Positions 1-10,223 of a DNA stretch of 46,063 bases are shown piece by piece. The position numbers and the translations under genes were made by a program. Every line of letters starts with the position of its first letter. The stretch's first letter is position 1. A model generated the notes under the pieces. The model was not told the origin of the DNA and ran no database searches. It saw nothing but the letters and a program-made list of their open reading frames with translations. Origin of the DNA: Methanogenium cariaci JCM 10550 (GTDB lineage Archaea; Halobacteriota; Methanomicrobia; Methanomicrobiales; Methanomicrobiaceae); contig NZ_BBBG01000022.1 in assembly GCF_001315945.1 (NCBI RefSeq), positions 1 through 46,063 of the forward strand, given 5' to 3'.

Positions 1-111
1 CCCCCCTGCGAGAGCGTTCTGCCTCGCCTCACGTACGACAGCTGATGTCGATCTCAGCAAAGTGACTGCGGTATGTTGCAATGCTATGCACGGCGAGGGT
101 TTTTCAAGCAT
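1..111 (-). CDS. Possible partial ORF overlapping the end of cobyric acid synthase
   Basis: An ATG at 111 overlaps the TGA of the cobyric acid synthase gene (ATGCTTGA arrangement) and the frame stays open for 37 codons to the window edge. The peptide starts [13 protein letters not shown] and I do not recognise it. The overlap geometry is typical of co-translated genes, but an open frame of this length is also expected by chance in such sequence, and the indels in this window make it less certain. No domain can be assigned. Confidence 0.2.
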   Translation of the reverse strand, partial: MLEKPSPCIALQHTAVTLLRSTSAVVREARQNALAGG

Positions 112-1687
112 TTTCTCCGTCATCAGCTGATGGTCTGCTTTTGGTATCCGGCCGACCCTCTTTTGCAATGGCAAGAAGTGTCTGCACATCCAGTGACCGT
201 TCAAAACTACGGGCTACGGTATCATACGCGGTGTCATCATATATGGGATTGGTTGATTCAGCGGGAGTGTATGCCGTGCCTTTTTTATCCGAAAGACAGG
301 ACAGGAGTGCATCTACTGCGGTTCTGTTCAGGAAGAGTCCGTGCATGTATGTCCCAAAGACCTGCCCGTCATCAGAGACTGCTCCCTCGTCCTCAAACGC
401 TCTTTTCGAGTGTCCGACTGAGGTCTCTCCTGCGTGTATTTCATACCCGCTGACCTGTTCCATTCTCTGGAGAATCGGGGGGGGATGGTTCAGAGGTGTC
501 CGGGTAACCTGAACAGTTGTTTTGGTATATTCTAAGAATGTTGTTGTGATATCAAGCAGTCCAAGGCCTTGGTATGTCCCTTCAGCAGATTCTTGACCCG
601 AATCGGTGATTGTTTTTCCCAGCATCTGGTATCCGCCGCAGATACCAATGACGGGGATGCCTGCAGTATGCGCAGCATGAATTTGGTATGCGAATCCTGA
701 ATCATACAGATACTGCAGGTCGGTAATCGTGTTTTTTGTGCCGGGAATGATGATACAGTCAAAGGATGAGAGCGTTGCCCCCCCGGGCTGCACATATTCA
801 ACAGACGCCTGCTGTTCCAGCAGTTCAAAATCGGTGAAATTTGATATCTGTGGCAGATGTATTATTGCAATTCTGATGCCCGTTTTGTTTGTCTTTTTAT
901 CTTTTATTGAGAGAGAATCCTCACTGGGGGGGAGAGGAATGTCAAAATAGGGGGGGATCACTCCCAGAACGGGAATGCCGGATTTCTCTTCCAGAAATTT
1001 TTTCCGTCTTCAAAAAGCTGGTAATCTCCACAGAATTTGTTGATGACAATCCCTTTTACCTGCTGGCGGACATCATCCGGCAGAAGCATCAGCGTCCCCC
1101 CCAGCACCTGCGCAAAAACTCCCCCCCCGTTCAATATCCGCAACGAGAATAATGGGAAGACCGAGTTTTTGTGCGAGGAGGATGTTTGCAATATCGTGGT
1201 CATACAGGTTGCATTCAGCAGCACCGCCCGCACCTTCAATCACCATCATTTCATATGTGTCCTGTAGGTTCCAGAATGCCTGAAGTGCAGTGTTCAGGAA
1301 AAAATCGGTTTCGGTATAGTATTCTCCTGTCCTGACATCACGAAATGGTTTTCCCAGAAGTACAATCTGTGATTCACCATCTCCTTTTGGTTTCAGCAAT
1401 ATGGGGGGGTTCATCTCCGCAGAGGGTATGGCGCGTGACGCAAATGCCTGCACTGCCTGAGCGATACCGATCTCATCGCCGGATGGGGGGGTTACATATG
1501 AGTTCAGACTCATATTCTGGGATTTGAATGGGGGGGCAACCCGGTAACCATAATTGGTGAGAATCCGGCATATTGCCGTTACCGTGATACTTTTCCCTAC
1601 GTGGGATGCGGTTCCAAGAATCATCAGGGACATGTATGGTACACCATTCCGTTTTTGTGGGTTAAATTTTTTTGTTTTATCGCTCAA
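104..1687 (-). CDS. cobQ: Cobyric acid synthase (CobQ/CbiP), frame broken
   Basis: Glutamine-dependent amidotransferase that amidates four side chains of adenosylcobyrinic a,c-diamide in cobalamin biosynthesis. The N-terminal part carries the synthetase P-loop (GTASHVGKS) and the family signatures [12 protein letters not shown] and [10 protein letters not shown]. The C-terminal part is a class I glutaminase-like domain with the nucleophile region [12 protein letters not shown] and a late GTYMHGLF motif. The reading frame is interrupted near 1121-1128 (a C8 run, in the DIERGGVF motif) and near 1000 (an A6 run where A7 would restore frame). Extra Pro or Gly residues occur at C7/G7 runs (VAPPFK, YVTPPS, NPPILL) where the family has one. 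The start may be 1687 or, more typical for the family, the Met at 1633. Together the pieces give about full family length. Confidence 0.9.
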
Positions 1688-1753
1688 AATCTGATTTACA
1701 TGTTCTGATTCCCTAATACATTAATGAACGGATATTCAGTGAATCATGCCAAC

Positions 1754-1763
1754 AAATATATAA
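1754..1763 (+). promoter_or_regulatory. TATA box for aIF1
   Basis: The AT-rich stretch AAATATATAA lies about 20-27 bases upstream of the two candidate aIF1 starts (1781, 1787). Archaeal TATA boxes sit about 25 bases before transcription start, so the mRNA would be leaderless or nearly so. No clear Shine-Dalgarno sequence precedes the start, which fits. Confidence 0.55.
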
Positions 1764-1780
1764 ACAAAGCATGAAGGTAC

Positions 1781-2092
1781 ATGGTAATGACTGGAGGTAT
1801 ATGTCCAAAGTGCGGACTGCCCAAAGAACTCTGTATCTGCGAAGAAGTAGCGAAAGAACAGCAGCAGATAAGTGTTAAGATAAACCGACGCCGGTACGGC
1901 AAAGAGGTCACCGTGGTTGATGGTCTTGATCCCTATGACATTGACCTGGATGAACTGCAGAAGTACCTCAAAGGGAAACTTGCCTGCGGCGGTACAGTGA
2001 AAGGTAATTCAATTGAGCTTCAGGGAAATCATCGTGAACGGGTGAAGAAACTCCTTCTTGATAAAGGATATAAGCTCGATAATATCAGTTAA
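1781..2092 (+). CDS. Translation initiation factor aIF1 (SUI1 family)
   Basis: Archaeal homologue of eIF1/SUI1, which binds the 30S subunit near the P site and helps start-codon selection. The protein is about 103 residues, the usual length. It has an N-terminal zinc-knuckle-like segment ([13 protein letters not shown]) followed by the SUI1 fold with [17 protein letters not shown], the [17 protein letters not shown] loop and a final [12 protein letters not shown]. The start is ATG at 1781 or 1787. The gene is intact and has no long G/C run. It stands alone between two minus-strand blocks and ends in a T-rich stretch. Confidence 0.95.
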   Translation: MVMTGGICPKCGLPKELCICEEVAKEQQQISVKINRRRYGKEVTVVDGLDPYDIDLDELQKYLKGKLACGGTVKGNSIELQGNHRERVKKLLLDKGYKLDNIS

Positions 2093-2108
2093 TCTTTTTT
2101 TAAAATAG
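2093..2108 (+). terminator. T-tract terminator between convergent genes
   Basis: Directly after the aIF1 stop codon lies a run of seven T followed by AAAATAG. Oligo-T tracts are the usual archaeal termination signal. Only 27 bases separate aIF1 from the end of the minus-strand operon, so this stretch may serve both directions (T7 on one strand, a shorter A/T tract on the other). Confidence 0.5.
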
Positions 2109-2119
2109 TAGGGTATTTT

Positions 2120-3134
2120 TCAGATAAACAGTCTGAATGCAACCCATCCGATGACGACCATGACGACCGAGTACTTGAGTCCTGCAACCGCACGTCCTTC
2201 ACCCATCTGTCCTGCGACAAGACCCGAAAAGAATCCCTGAATTACTGACGCATGGAGGAACAGCCGCCGATAAAATTCCATGTCAATGGTTGCCCCGAAT
2301 GCTGATCCGCCACTTCCTGACTCTGCCACAGCCTCGCCAGCCTGTGCCATTGTTTCCAGAAATGTCCCTGTCATCACTGCAATCACAAAGAGGAAGACTA
2401 GGTAGGAAACGAGCACGATAATGACATAAATAAGCATATTATTGCGTCGTTCTGTTTCGAGATTGACAAATTCGAAGCTGTCATTTGCGGCAGCACGCAG
2501 AACTTCACTCACATCACCACCGGCACGACTTGCTTTTGCAATAAGATCAACACTCCTCTGTGCAAGTGATGTGCCTATCCGCTCTCCAAACTGGTATATT
2601 GCATCGACAAACGGAACATTCCATGACATCTCTGCATCAAGTTTTTTGATATACGGTGTCAGGGAACCATATTCACCATCTGCAACAACGTGAATCGCGT
2701 TTGGCAGTGTCATCCCGCTTTCATTCATTCCTGCAACGTCCCGGAAGAAGTTTGGCAGTGATATATTGAGATTTCTCACTCTCATTGAGTGTTTCAGATC
2801 CAGAAGTGCAAGGGGGAACTGCTGCAACCAGCACTGCAAGAAGGAAATAATCGTCAATGCCTGTTGTCGTCAGTGCGAGAACGACTCCGTATTTACTCAC
2901 CTGGAGTACCAGTCCGATAACAAAGACAATAATTGCAACGGGAATGGTGAGAATCAGAATATTTTCCGGTTTTTCCGTGAGCATCTGAACTGGGTGACGC
3001 ATGAATTTTCCAAATCCCTCGTCTGAACTGTGCCGCTCTTCCACCCGTGCAAGTATTTCTTCATCTTTTTGGATTTCCGGTGGTGCATTGTCTGGGGGGG
3101 TATTTGCTGGTTTTTTCTTATCAAATAGTTTCAT
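2120..3134 (-). CDS. GspF/FlaJ-type membrane platform protein (second copy)
   Basis: Inner-membrane platform protein of the type II secretion/type IV pilus superfamily, which couples a GspE-type ATPase to pilin assembly. A charged N-terminal tail of about 60 residues (MKLFDKKKPANTPPDN onward) is followed by a membrane helix pair (residues about 60-105), then the cytoplasmic GspF domain with LPNFFRDVAGMNESGMTLPNAI and LIAKASRAGGDVSEVL, and C-terminal helices. The frame breaks at a five-base run near 2813-2817; four bases restore AAVPLALLDLKHS. The start at 3134 has a strong ribosome site (GGAGGTG) 5 bases before the ATG. It is the last gene of the hydrogenase/roadblock/secretion operon. Its pilin partner is not in the window. 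Confidence 0.85.
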
Positions 3135-3135
3135 T

Positions 3136-4068
3136 CTACACCTCCGGGGGGGTCATTGAACTTATGAGAATCACAAACATCACACTGCCCAGTGGGATGA
3201 CAGCATAAATCACTGCATACAGGAACAAGGGGGGGTCTGTTTCGCCGCTGATTGTCGACATGATGGACTGGAGAATGATCAGAAAAAGGGTGCCTGCGAC
3301 AAGTGCTGTCACATACGATTCTGAGATCAATCCCAGTGTTTCCAGGAATGTTTTCTGTTCCATGCGGTTTTCCCGGGTATATTGTTCTGACTTGGTGCGG
3401 AAATATTCCGTCAGGTTACTTCCCGCTGAAATACTTGCAGACGCACCCTGGAGGAACTCACGCATTCTGCCGCTTGGGGTGTACTGACCGGCGATTCTCA
3501 GGGCATCAAGCAGGTCTTTTCCAAAAATATCAATTTCCCGTGCAATATATCGCGCTTCAACGGCACTTTCCCCCCCGTATATCTTGCTCTGTCCAAGCAA
3601 CCGGAATACTTCTGCCGGTGTGATGCCTGCTGTCGACATAGCGGTGATATAATTAATTGCATACGGTAGCGTTGCATCAATATTCCTTTTTCTTTCTCCA
3701 GCCATAATTCCCGGATATATGAGAAATACTGCATAGGTAATTCCTCCGAATACAATCAGGCTGATAACCATTACGATTAATCCACCGATTAGTGCTTTAA
3801 ACGGATTCAGAGCAATGATGAAATCCGGCAGACTTCCGTAATAGACGATAAGATCCGGCAGATTGAACACGTATGTAATAAAGCCTATCAGGGCTCCGAA
3901 GACCAGTCCGACAAGGACAGATGTAATGTAGGCCGTTGAGAGATATGCTTCAAACGGCACGGTCATTCGTGCGCGCATCATCTCATTGCGCAGAAAGAGA
4001 TAGTCGTCTCTTTTTGCTTTCATACGTTCTCCAAGAAGATTGAAACAGAGCCTCTGATAACTATTCAT
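3136..4068 (-). CDS. GspF/FlaJ-type membrane platform protein (first copy)
   Basis: Paralogue of the following gene, with a complete reading frame. It has a short N-terminal cytoplasmic part, two long hydrophobic segments (about residues 40-75 and 90-130), a GspF-like region with LPYAINYITAMSTAGITPAE and GRMREFLQGASASISAGSN, and two C-terminal helices. The start at 4068 is preferred because GGAGTGATCT lies just upstream; an upstream Met at 4086 would lie deeper in the preceding ATPase gene. The start overlaps the ATPase stop at 4061, so the two are probably translationally coupled. Two consecutive platform genes after one ATPase resemble the TadB/TadC arrangement. The C-terminal TPPEV contains a C7 run. 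Confidence 0.87.
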   Translation of the reverse strand: MNSYQRLCFNLLGERMKAKRDDYLFLRNEMMRARMTVPFEAYLSTAYITSVLVGLVFGALIGFITYVFNLPDLIVYYGSLPDFIIALNPFKALIGGLIVMVISLIVFGGITYAVFLIYPGIMAGERKRNIDATLPYAINYITAMSTAGITPAEVFRLLGQSKIYGGESAVEARYIAREIDIFGKDLLDALRIAGQYTPSGRMREFLQGASASISAGSNLTEYFRTKSEQYTRENRMEQKTFLETLGLISESYVTALVAGTLFLIILQSIMSTISGETDPPLFLYAVIYAVIPLGSVMFVILISSMTPPEV

Positions 4069-7000
4069 AGAGATCACTCCTGACAAGTTCCATTACGGTC
4101 TCCGGGTCACGGTAATAGGAGAGCAACACTTTCCCGACTTCCTGGAAGTGACGGATCTTTTTTAACCGCATCCATTCAAGAATTTCCTGGCGTCTTTTGA
4201 GTTCTTCCCGCATACGGGCATCACTCCAGCCTTTTCCTTCCATAATATCTTCAAGAATGTAGGATTTACCGGAGAACCGGATATCATCTGTTGCTGCATT
4301 CCATTTGAAGACTTCATTGGTGATCAGTTCATTTGTCCGGGGATCAATGTCGAGTATTTCGATGAGGGTTTTATTTCGTCGAATTCTCTGTCCTCCAAAC
4401 CGCGCCTGCACCTGCACGCTGACCAGATCAAGGGCGCTCAGCATATTACGGGGCACATTCATTGGCGGGTTTTCAAACCGGTGAACAACACTGGCAACAG
4501 AATCTGCGTGTGTTGTTGCATAGGTTACGTGACCCGTGCTCATGGCCTGGAAGAGGGTCTGTGCCTCTTTACCACGTACCTCACCTACGAGGATATATTC
4601 GGGACGCTGACGGAGTGCTGCACGCAGCAGTTCGTACATGTCAATAGATCCTTTCCCGCCGCTGTCAAACGATTCCCGGGTAATGGAAGGGATCCAGTTC
4701 TTGTGCGGAAGTTTCAGTTCACGGGTATCTTCAAGCGTGACAATCTTTGCAATAGGTGGAATAAACAGTGATATTGCATTCAGAGACGTTGTCTTTCCTG
4801 AAGCGGTTCCTCCTGCAAATATACAGGATTTTCCATTTTCTACCGCGAGCCACAGGAATGCAATGGAGAGAGGAGAATATGTCCCCCACTCGATGAGATC
4901 TGTTGGAGTAATGGTTCATCCTTGAATTTTCGGATGGTGAAGGTAGAACCATGGGCGGTCACCTCATGACCAAGGGTCATCTGAATACGTGACCCGTCTG
5001 CCATTGTTGCATCAAGCATCGGTTCTGATATTGAGATATATTTCCCTGCACGCTGGGCAAGTTTGGTTACAAATGAGTCCAGATCATCAGAACGTGTGTA
5101 CGTGAGGTTCGTCTGGATAGATTCATAATTAGAATGGAATACAAATAGTGGAGCATTGATACCGTCACAGGAAATATCCTCAATATATTTATCATGCATG
5201 ATGGCGTCAATCCGCCCGTCTCCAATGAAATTCTTATGAATATGATAGAGGATCTTTTCCCGTGATACCGGATCCAGTTTTATACCGTAATCAAAGACAA
5301 TATTGTCAACTGCCTCTGTCAGGGTAGAATATGCCCGTTCTTTTGTGAGGTCCTTAGTGTTGATGTCAAGTGTTTCAAACAACCGCTGTGTCAGTTCCTG
5401 TAACAGTACTTTTTCTCCATCAGAGAGTTCAGGTTCAATTACGGTGTAGAGGTACTCATGACTGTTGTGGTCAAAGATGATTCTGATGTAGGCATATGGT
5501 TCATTTACCGGATATAATTCGATTTCTTCAATTCCTTCACTACTATCATGCGAGAGATTAACAAGGGAGCCATGAATTGCAGGGTCATATTCCACAACCT
5601 TGCCCCCCCGAATTTTGCCAAACAGACCCTGGCCAAATTTTTTCGTTTTTTCTTCCAGACTTGTGTCTTCAGGAACAAATTCAGCTGGTTTTAGCTTTGA
5701 AAGATCCAGTCTTTCCAGATCGCCCTCAACAATTCCATCCAGTGCAGCGAAGATTTCTTTTCTGTTACTCATCTCAAATTTGTGTGCACCGTCCGAGATG
5801 TGGAACTCCTCAAGGTCCAGTTCAGCACCACCTGACAGAATCAGATCTGAAATGTTTGTTGCTTCTTCTGCACTAATTATTCCATCTTTCCGTAATTTTT
5901 TCTTAGCTATTGGTTCAGAATGGGAGTATGCGTTTTCAGGTTTGATTTCGACTGGCTCTTTGCGGATATTTTTATTTCCTTCACTTGAAAGATCTTCAAT
6001 TATTCGGGTAATTTTCGTTGTTGTGTTTTGTGGCTGATTTGTTCCGGAAACAAGTTCAGCTTCATCGTATACCTGCACCAGTTCGTTAATAAGATCATCT
6101 GGTTTCAGTTTTGAGGGTATCTTGTTTGCCGTCGCTTCTGAATTCTGTATCTCCTGAATGATTGAACTGAGTTCTCCAGACGGGAACTCATCGGATTCTT
6201 CACTAAAATAATCCGTTTCCGGTATATCCTCTTTATTATTCAGTAATTCACTGATAATTCCATCAATTCTCTTTTCAGCTTCACTATCCGGTCCCTTTTC
6301 TGCTGAATAATTGGTGTTCTGCTGGATGTCAGCAATCAGTGAACCAAGATGATTATTTTTTGTCTCTGCGGTGACCTCAGGTTTTTCATCTGTATGCTCT
6401 TCCGGTGATTCATGCTGTGGTGACTGGATGGGTGAATTCGGATGGGACGCAGATTCTGATCTGGTATCATTATCTACCGTAACACTCAGTTCGATATTAT
6501 CTCTGCTAAATTCTGGTATTTCGTTTTTATCCGTAATCTCAGGGATAATTCTGTCCGTATCCTGATCAAAGGTTATTTCATCATGCTCTTTCGCACCGGC
6601 TTCCGGAACTTCGTCTTCTGCGCTTTTGGATATGTTCCCCATCATTATTTCTGGTGCAGAACCGGTAAACACATCCTCATTTTCCGGTTTCCGGTCATCT
6701 TTGGCAGGTTCTTGTTCTGATTTATTGGTCTGAATCCCTGCAATGATGTCTCTGAGAGTAGGTTTCATTCCTTCTGGTTCAGTGCTACCGGATACTGGAT
6801 TACCTGCTTGTGATATTACGGGTGTTGAATTTTCATCCTTAATCTCAGTTATTTTATCCATTTTCCGGACATCAGTCAGCAGATCTCCAAGAGTTTCATT
6901 TGGCCGGGTATAATCCGAGACACTGATTTCATCCGGTTTATCGGAGATATGTTCTGTTTCTGAAATATCCGTTTCGTCATCCACTATCAGGATTTTTTCA

Positions 7001-7111
7001 TTTTCTGCAGGAATACTCTGTTCTGTTTTTTCTTCTGGAGAAACAGCATCACTGGTTTCTTTTTTCTTATTTCCACGACGCAATCCCCCAAAAATGATTT
7101 CATCTCTTTCA
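4061..7111 (-). CDS. GspE/FlaI-type secretion ATPase with long acidic N-terminal tail
   Basis: Hexameric ATPase that would power assembly of a pilus-like filament. The C-terminal half has the archaeal GspE core: an N-domain (HKNFIGDGRIDAIMHDKYIE), Walker A (GGTASGKTT, about 4780-4805), LEDTREL, Walker B region YILVGEVRGKE and the His box TTHADS. The first 400 or so residues are acidic, low in hydrophobics and look disordered; several similar short amphipathic segments recur there (see findings). The frame breaks near 4913 (loss of one base in a CCC) and near the start. ATG at 7111 with GAGG upstream, running through SFLG into LRRGNKKK, needs a one- or two-base change in the G5 run at 7085-7089; otherwise a TTG at 7083 would be used. 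Its stop overlaps the platform gene. Confidence 0.88.
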
Positions 7112-7122
7112 TTTTTTAATCC

Positions 7123-7739
7123 TCAAATCTCGATTACGGTATCAATCAGTTCATCATTAAACTCAATTCTGTATTTGTGGACAGTCCCCGATCTGTCCAC
7201 GATGATACAGTCATAGATACCATTGACCAGTTTAAATGCCACAATCCCATCTGGTCCGGTGACTTCGCTCAGAAGGAGTTGCCTGCCTTTTCTCATGGAG
7301 ACTCTTGCCCCCCCGGCAAGCGGATCACGTCCTGAGATGATATGGAGTCTGATTAACCCCCCCTCCCTTTTTTATGATCTCCAATCTCAGGAATTGTTTC
7401 CAGGTGGCTGCTTTGTAGATGTCCTTTGTCGTATATCCTGCACCCTGCAGCCACCGATTCTGTGATCAATTTCTCCGTCAGATATATCTTAAATTTTAAA
7501 TTGTTATCGTAGAGATAAATTGCTTTGTCGCCATAGACGTTTCCCTCATTTCCCATAAGGGCAGCACCTTCAACGGTTCCATCGACAAAAATTAATAAAC
7601 ACTGATCTTTTCCCCCAATAGATATTGCAAGTCCGGATCGGCCGGATGCTTTCATTTTGTTTATAAGGTCTTCAGATTCATACTCACCAGCATACTGAGC
7701 ATGTTCGACCACATTTCTAATGTCGTTTTCAATATTCAT
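7123..7739 (-). CDS. Small two-domain protein with Ig-like C-terminus
   Basis: Not confidently recognised. The N-terminal part (about 115 residues) has alternating strands such as LAISIGGKDQCLLIFVDG and VEGAALMGNEG, similar in style to the N-terminal part of the next upstream gene and possibly to the archaeal DUF2226 family. After a frame break at the C7 run near 7357 it continues as a compact beta domain (RDPLAGGARVSMRKGR, TGPDGIVAFKLVNGIYDC) that looks like a carboxypeptidase-regulatory-like or PEGA-type fold. It ends VIEI just before the ATPase start, with GAGG shared between them. Its place between roadblock proteins and the ATPase suggests an accessory or regulatory role, which is inference. 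Confidence 0.6.
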
Positions 7740-7772
7740 CTTCTCTCACCATTCCCCCATACCATGGTTATA

Positions 7773-8450
7773 TCACAGCTTTTGCACTCCTTTTATCGCA
7801 AGGCGGATCATGCCAAGATTTGCGTCCGTTGAGGTCAGTACAACCAGATAGAGGTCCTCAAACGGTGCAAGTATGCATTTACCCTGTGGTGTTTCAAGAA
7901 TTATCTGCTCAAGGATGCCAATTCCAAGATCATCTGATATTTTTGCACCTGCACGGAGAAGATCTTCAGCGATGGCTGCAGCATGCTCAAAGTCACCATC
8001 TCCCCCCCGCGAATTAATGGGAAATCCTTCAAAAAATGACGAAACGGCAATCACTCCGGGCTGCCGAAGAATCCTGTCAAGTTTCTCTTCGTTGGAAAGT
8101 GTTGTCTCATCTTCAGTTGGAAGCGACTTATGATCGACAAGCCAGTTATTCCGGATTGAATAGGTAATCACCTTTCTCAGTTCAGATTCATTATAGGAGG
8201 TGACCGTATATTCTAAAAACGGCTGTTCTCTAAAGAAAATTATTGCATCATTTCCTTTCAGCTCCGTTCCATTTTCATTGTATTGGGCAATTGCAGGAAT
8301 TCCATTCTCTATGAGAAGATATCCCTCTCCATTCGGTCCCCCCCTTGCTGATACCCCCCCGGCGATTATTTGTCCGGTGAATTCAATCAGTTCTTTAAAG
8401 GGACCTTTCAGATTTGCAACCTGTCTGCCTTCCGGAAGCATTAGTATCAC
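7773..8450 (-). CDS. Protein with roadblock/LC7-like C-terminal domain
   Basis: About 225 residues, intact. The first half (LIEFTGQIIAGGVSARGG, GYLLIENGIPAIAQYNENG) has a fold style like the neighbouring 7123-7739 protein and may belong to DUF2226. The second half (from LDRILRQPGVIAVSSFFEG to LGMIRLAIKGVQKL) has the roadblock/LC7 pattern: a helix, GVIAVSS strand, long central helix around HAAAIAEDLLRAGAKI, then ILETPQGKCILAPFED and LVVLTSTDANLGMIR. The start is GTG at 8450, overlapping the previous stop (GTGA), or ATG at 8441. Roadblock proteins usually bind or regulate small Ras-like GTPases; none is visible nearby. Confidence 0.72.
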   Translation of the reverse strand: MILMLPEGRQVANLKGPFKELIEFTGQIIAGGVSARGGPNGEGYLLIENGIPAIAQYNENGTELKGNDAIIFFREQPFLEYTVTSYNESELRKVITYSIRNNWLVDHKSLPTEDETTLSNEEKLDRILRQPGVIAVSSFFEGFPINSRGGDGDFEHAAAIAEDLLRAGAKISDDLGIGILEQIILETPQGKCILAPFEDLYLVVLTSTDANLGMIRLAIKGVQKL

Positions 8451-8797
8451 AGTGCAGCAATTATTCTTTCACGGTTTTTCTTTAGTTCATACCGAATTCT
8501 TCCAATATTTACATCTTTTTCCGCGACAATTGCAATGAGTTCATCCTCAGAGAGTGGCGAAAGGAGAATTGGTCCGTTTTCGCACTCCACAAGCATCTGG
8601 ATCATTTCCCCCCCCTTACCAAGTTCCGCACCCATTGCTTCAGAAGTACCCATTCCGGTCGAAGCCATTGCGCCGAGTGCCTCAGTGTCAATCTCACCTT
8701 TTTCTGCGCTCTCTATCACAAATCCATCCCTTCCGACAACCACCGACGCGGTAATCCCATCCAGTCTGAGAAACTCTGTCAATATTGATTTAAGCAT
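8447..8797 (-). CDS. Roadblock/LC7 domain protein
   Basis: A stand-alone roadblock/LC7 domain of 116 residues, the usual length for MglB-like archaeal members. Family features are visible: N-terminal LTEFLRLDGITASVVVGRDG, the turn FVIESAEKGEIDTEALGAMA, the central helix GTSEAMGAELGKGG, the strand QMLVECENGPILLSPL, and the final ELIAIVAEKDVNIGRIRYEL. Such domains form dimers and act on small GTPases or as signalling scaffolds. The gene starts inside the end of the hydrogenase large subunit (stop at 8790) and its stop overlaps the next start, so it is firmly part of the hydrogenase operon. The frame is intact, although one C run (8608 region) probably adds a residue. Confidence 0.85.
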   Translation of the reverse strand: MLKSILTEFLRLDGITASVVVGRDGFVIESAEKGEIDTEALGAMASTGMGTSEAMGAELGKGGEMIQMLVECENGPILLSPLSEDELIAIVAEKDVNIGRIRYELKKNRERIIAAL

Positions 8798-10223
8798 CTT
8801 TTACACCTGATTCTGTCCGTCTCATTTTTTGAATTAATCGTCTTTCTTTTGGCACGATGGTAAATTTGACCGGCATTTTGCCGATTGCATGGGTTGCACA
8901 TGATATACAGGGATCATAGGCACGGATTACCATCTCAATTTGATTTTTACCGCTTTCTGAAATTTTCCCGTTAGAAATTACTTTTCGTGCAACATTTTCT
9001 ACACCTTTATCCATTGCCCAGTTATTCTGGCAGGTTGCAACGATCAGATTACATTTTTCAATGAATCCCTCATCATTCACGGTGTAATCATGAATGAGCG
9101 TGCCACGCGGGGGCCTCAATGATGCCAACTCCCCCCCGGTTATTGATCACACAATCCACCGGTGTCCGGACATCTGTTGAGGTAATCGATGGGTTGCTGA
9201 GAATTTCGACAGCACGTTCACAGGATGCGAGGAATTCGATATACCGTGCTTGATTATATGCAAGAGTCGTCTGTACATGCCTCCCGAATTTCTTTCTATA
9301 CTCCTCGAGAGCCGCATCTGCAGCGGGTGTACCCATTGAATCAACAATATTCAGACGTGCCAGAGGGCCAACCCGATAAAACCGTCCATCCTTCAGACGG
9401 GAGAATTTGAGATATGACCAGTCTTCTGAGTATTCTTCGATCCTGTTTACATACTCCTGCCCGGAGAACGATGTAATCGGGGGGGAGCCATCGGTGTCAA
9501 TGACTTTTGTTGTGCCGCCGCAGACCGAATACCGGCCATTTTCCGTAGCACCCATGAATGCCGAATCCACCGTTCCGAAAGAGAGATCCGTTTTGTCCAG
9601 AATGTCGCGTGCAAGACTCCAGCATTCTTTAGCTATTGAGCAGCGTCTTCTGCCATCTCAAGCAGCTCGGTTCTCTGGCTTTCCGTAATCGAGTGTGACA
9701 TCCCGCCCGGAACGGCAGATGATGGATGAATCGGTTTCCCCCCCCAATGGCCTCGGTGAGCCGCTGACCAAATTTCCGGACTTTTATTGCATTTTTTGCG
9801 ATTTCCGGTTCTTTTTTTACGAGGCTAAGGATGTTTCTCTCTTCGGGTGGCACATCATGACCAATGAGAAAGTCCGGGGCTGCCAGCATAAAAAAGTGCA
9901 GGGAATGCGAGTGCACATACTGTCCATGCATCAGCAGTTCACGAAGATTTTTTGCGGTATTGGGGATTTGAGCACCAAATATCTGATCACATGCCATTGC
10001 TGACGCGATGTGGTGAGAGGTCGGACAGATTCCGCATATCCGTGGGGGTAATTCGCGGAGCCTCTTCAACTGCTGCACCGATCATGAACTTTTCAAATCC
10101 CCCCCTCAGTTCAACAACATTGAAATGTGCACTTTCAACCCCCCCTCCGGTGCTATCGACTTCAATGCGCACTTCTGCATGGCCTTCAATACGAGTGACC
10201 GGACTGATGTTAATCCGTGTCAT
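8790..10223 (-). CDS. NiFe hydrogenase large subunit (Mvh/Frh-like), frame broken
   Basis: Catalytic subunit holding the NiFe(CN)2CO centre. It starts [18 protein letters not shown], carries the proximal nickel-binding motif [11 protein letters not shown] and the distal motif [15 protein letters not shown] near the C-terminus. The nearest styles are the group 3 enzymes of methanogens (MvhA, FrhA). The protein continues about 25 residues beyond the distal motif ([18 protein letters not shown]), so unlike many group 1 enzymes it does not end right after the His. The frame breaks at about 10030-10040, near the C run at 9738, near 9640 and near 9110-9135. The ATG overlaps the small-subunit TGA (ATGA). 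No FrhB, FrhD or MvhD follows; the next gene is a roadblock protein. Confidence 0.88.
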
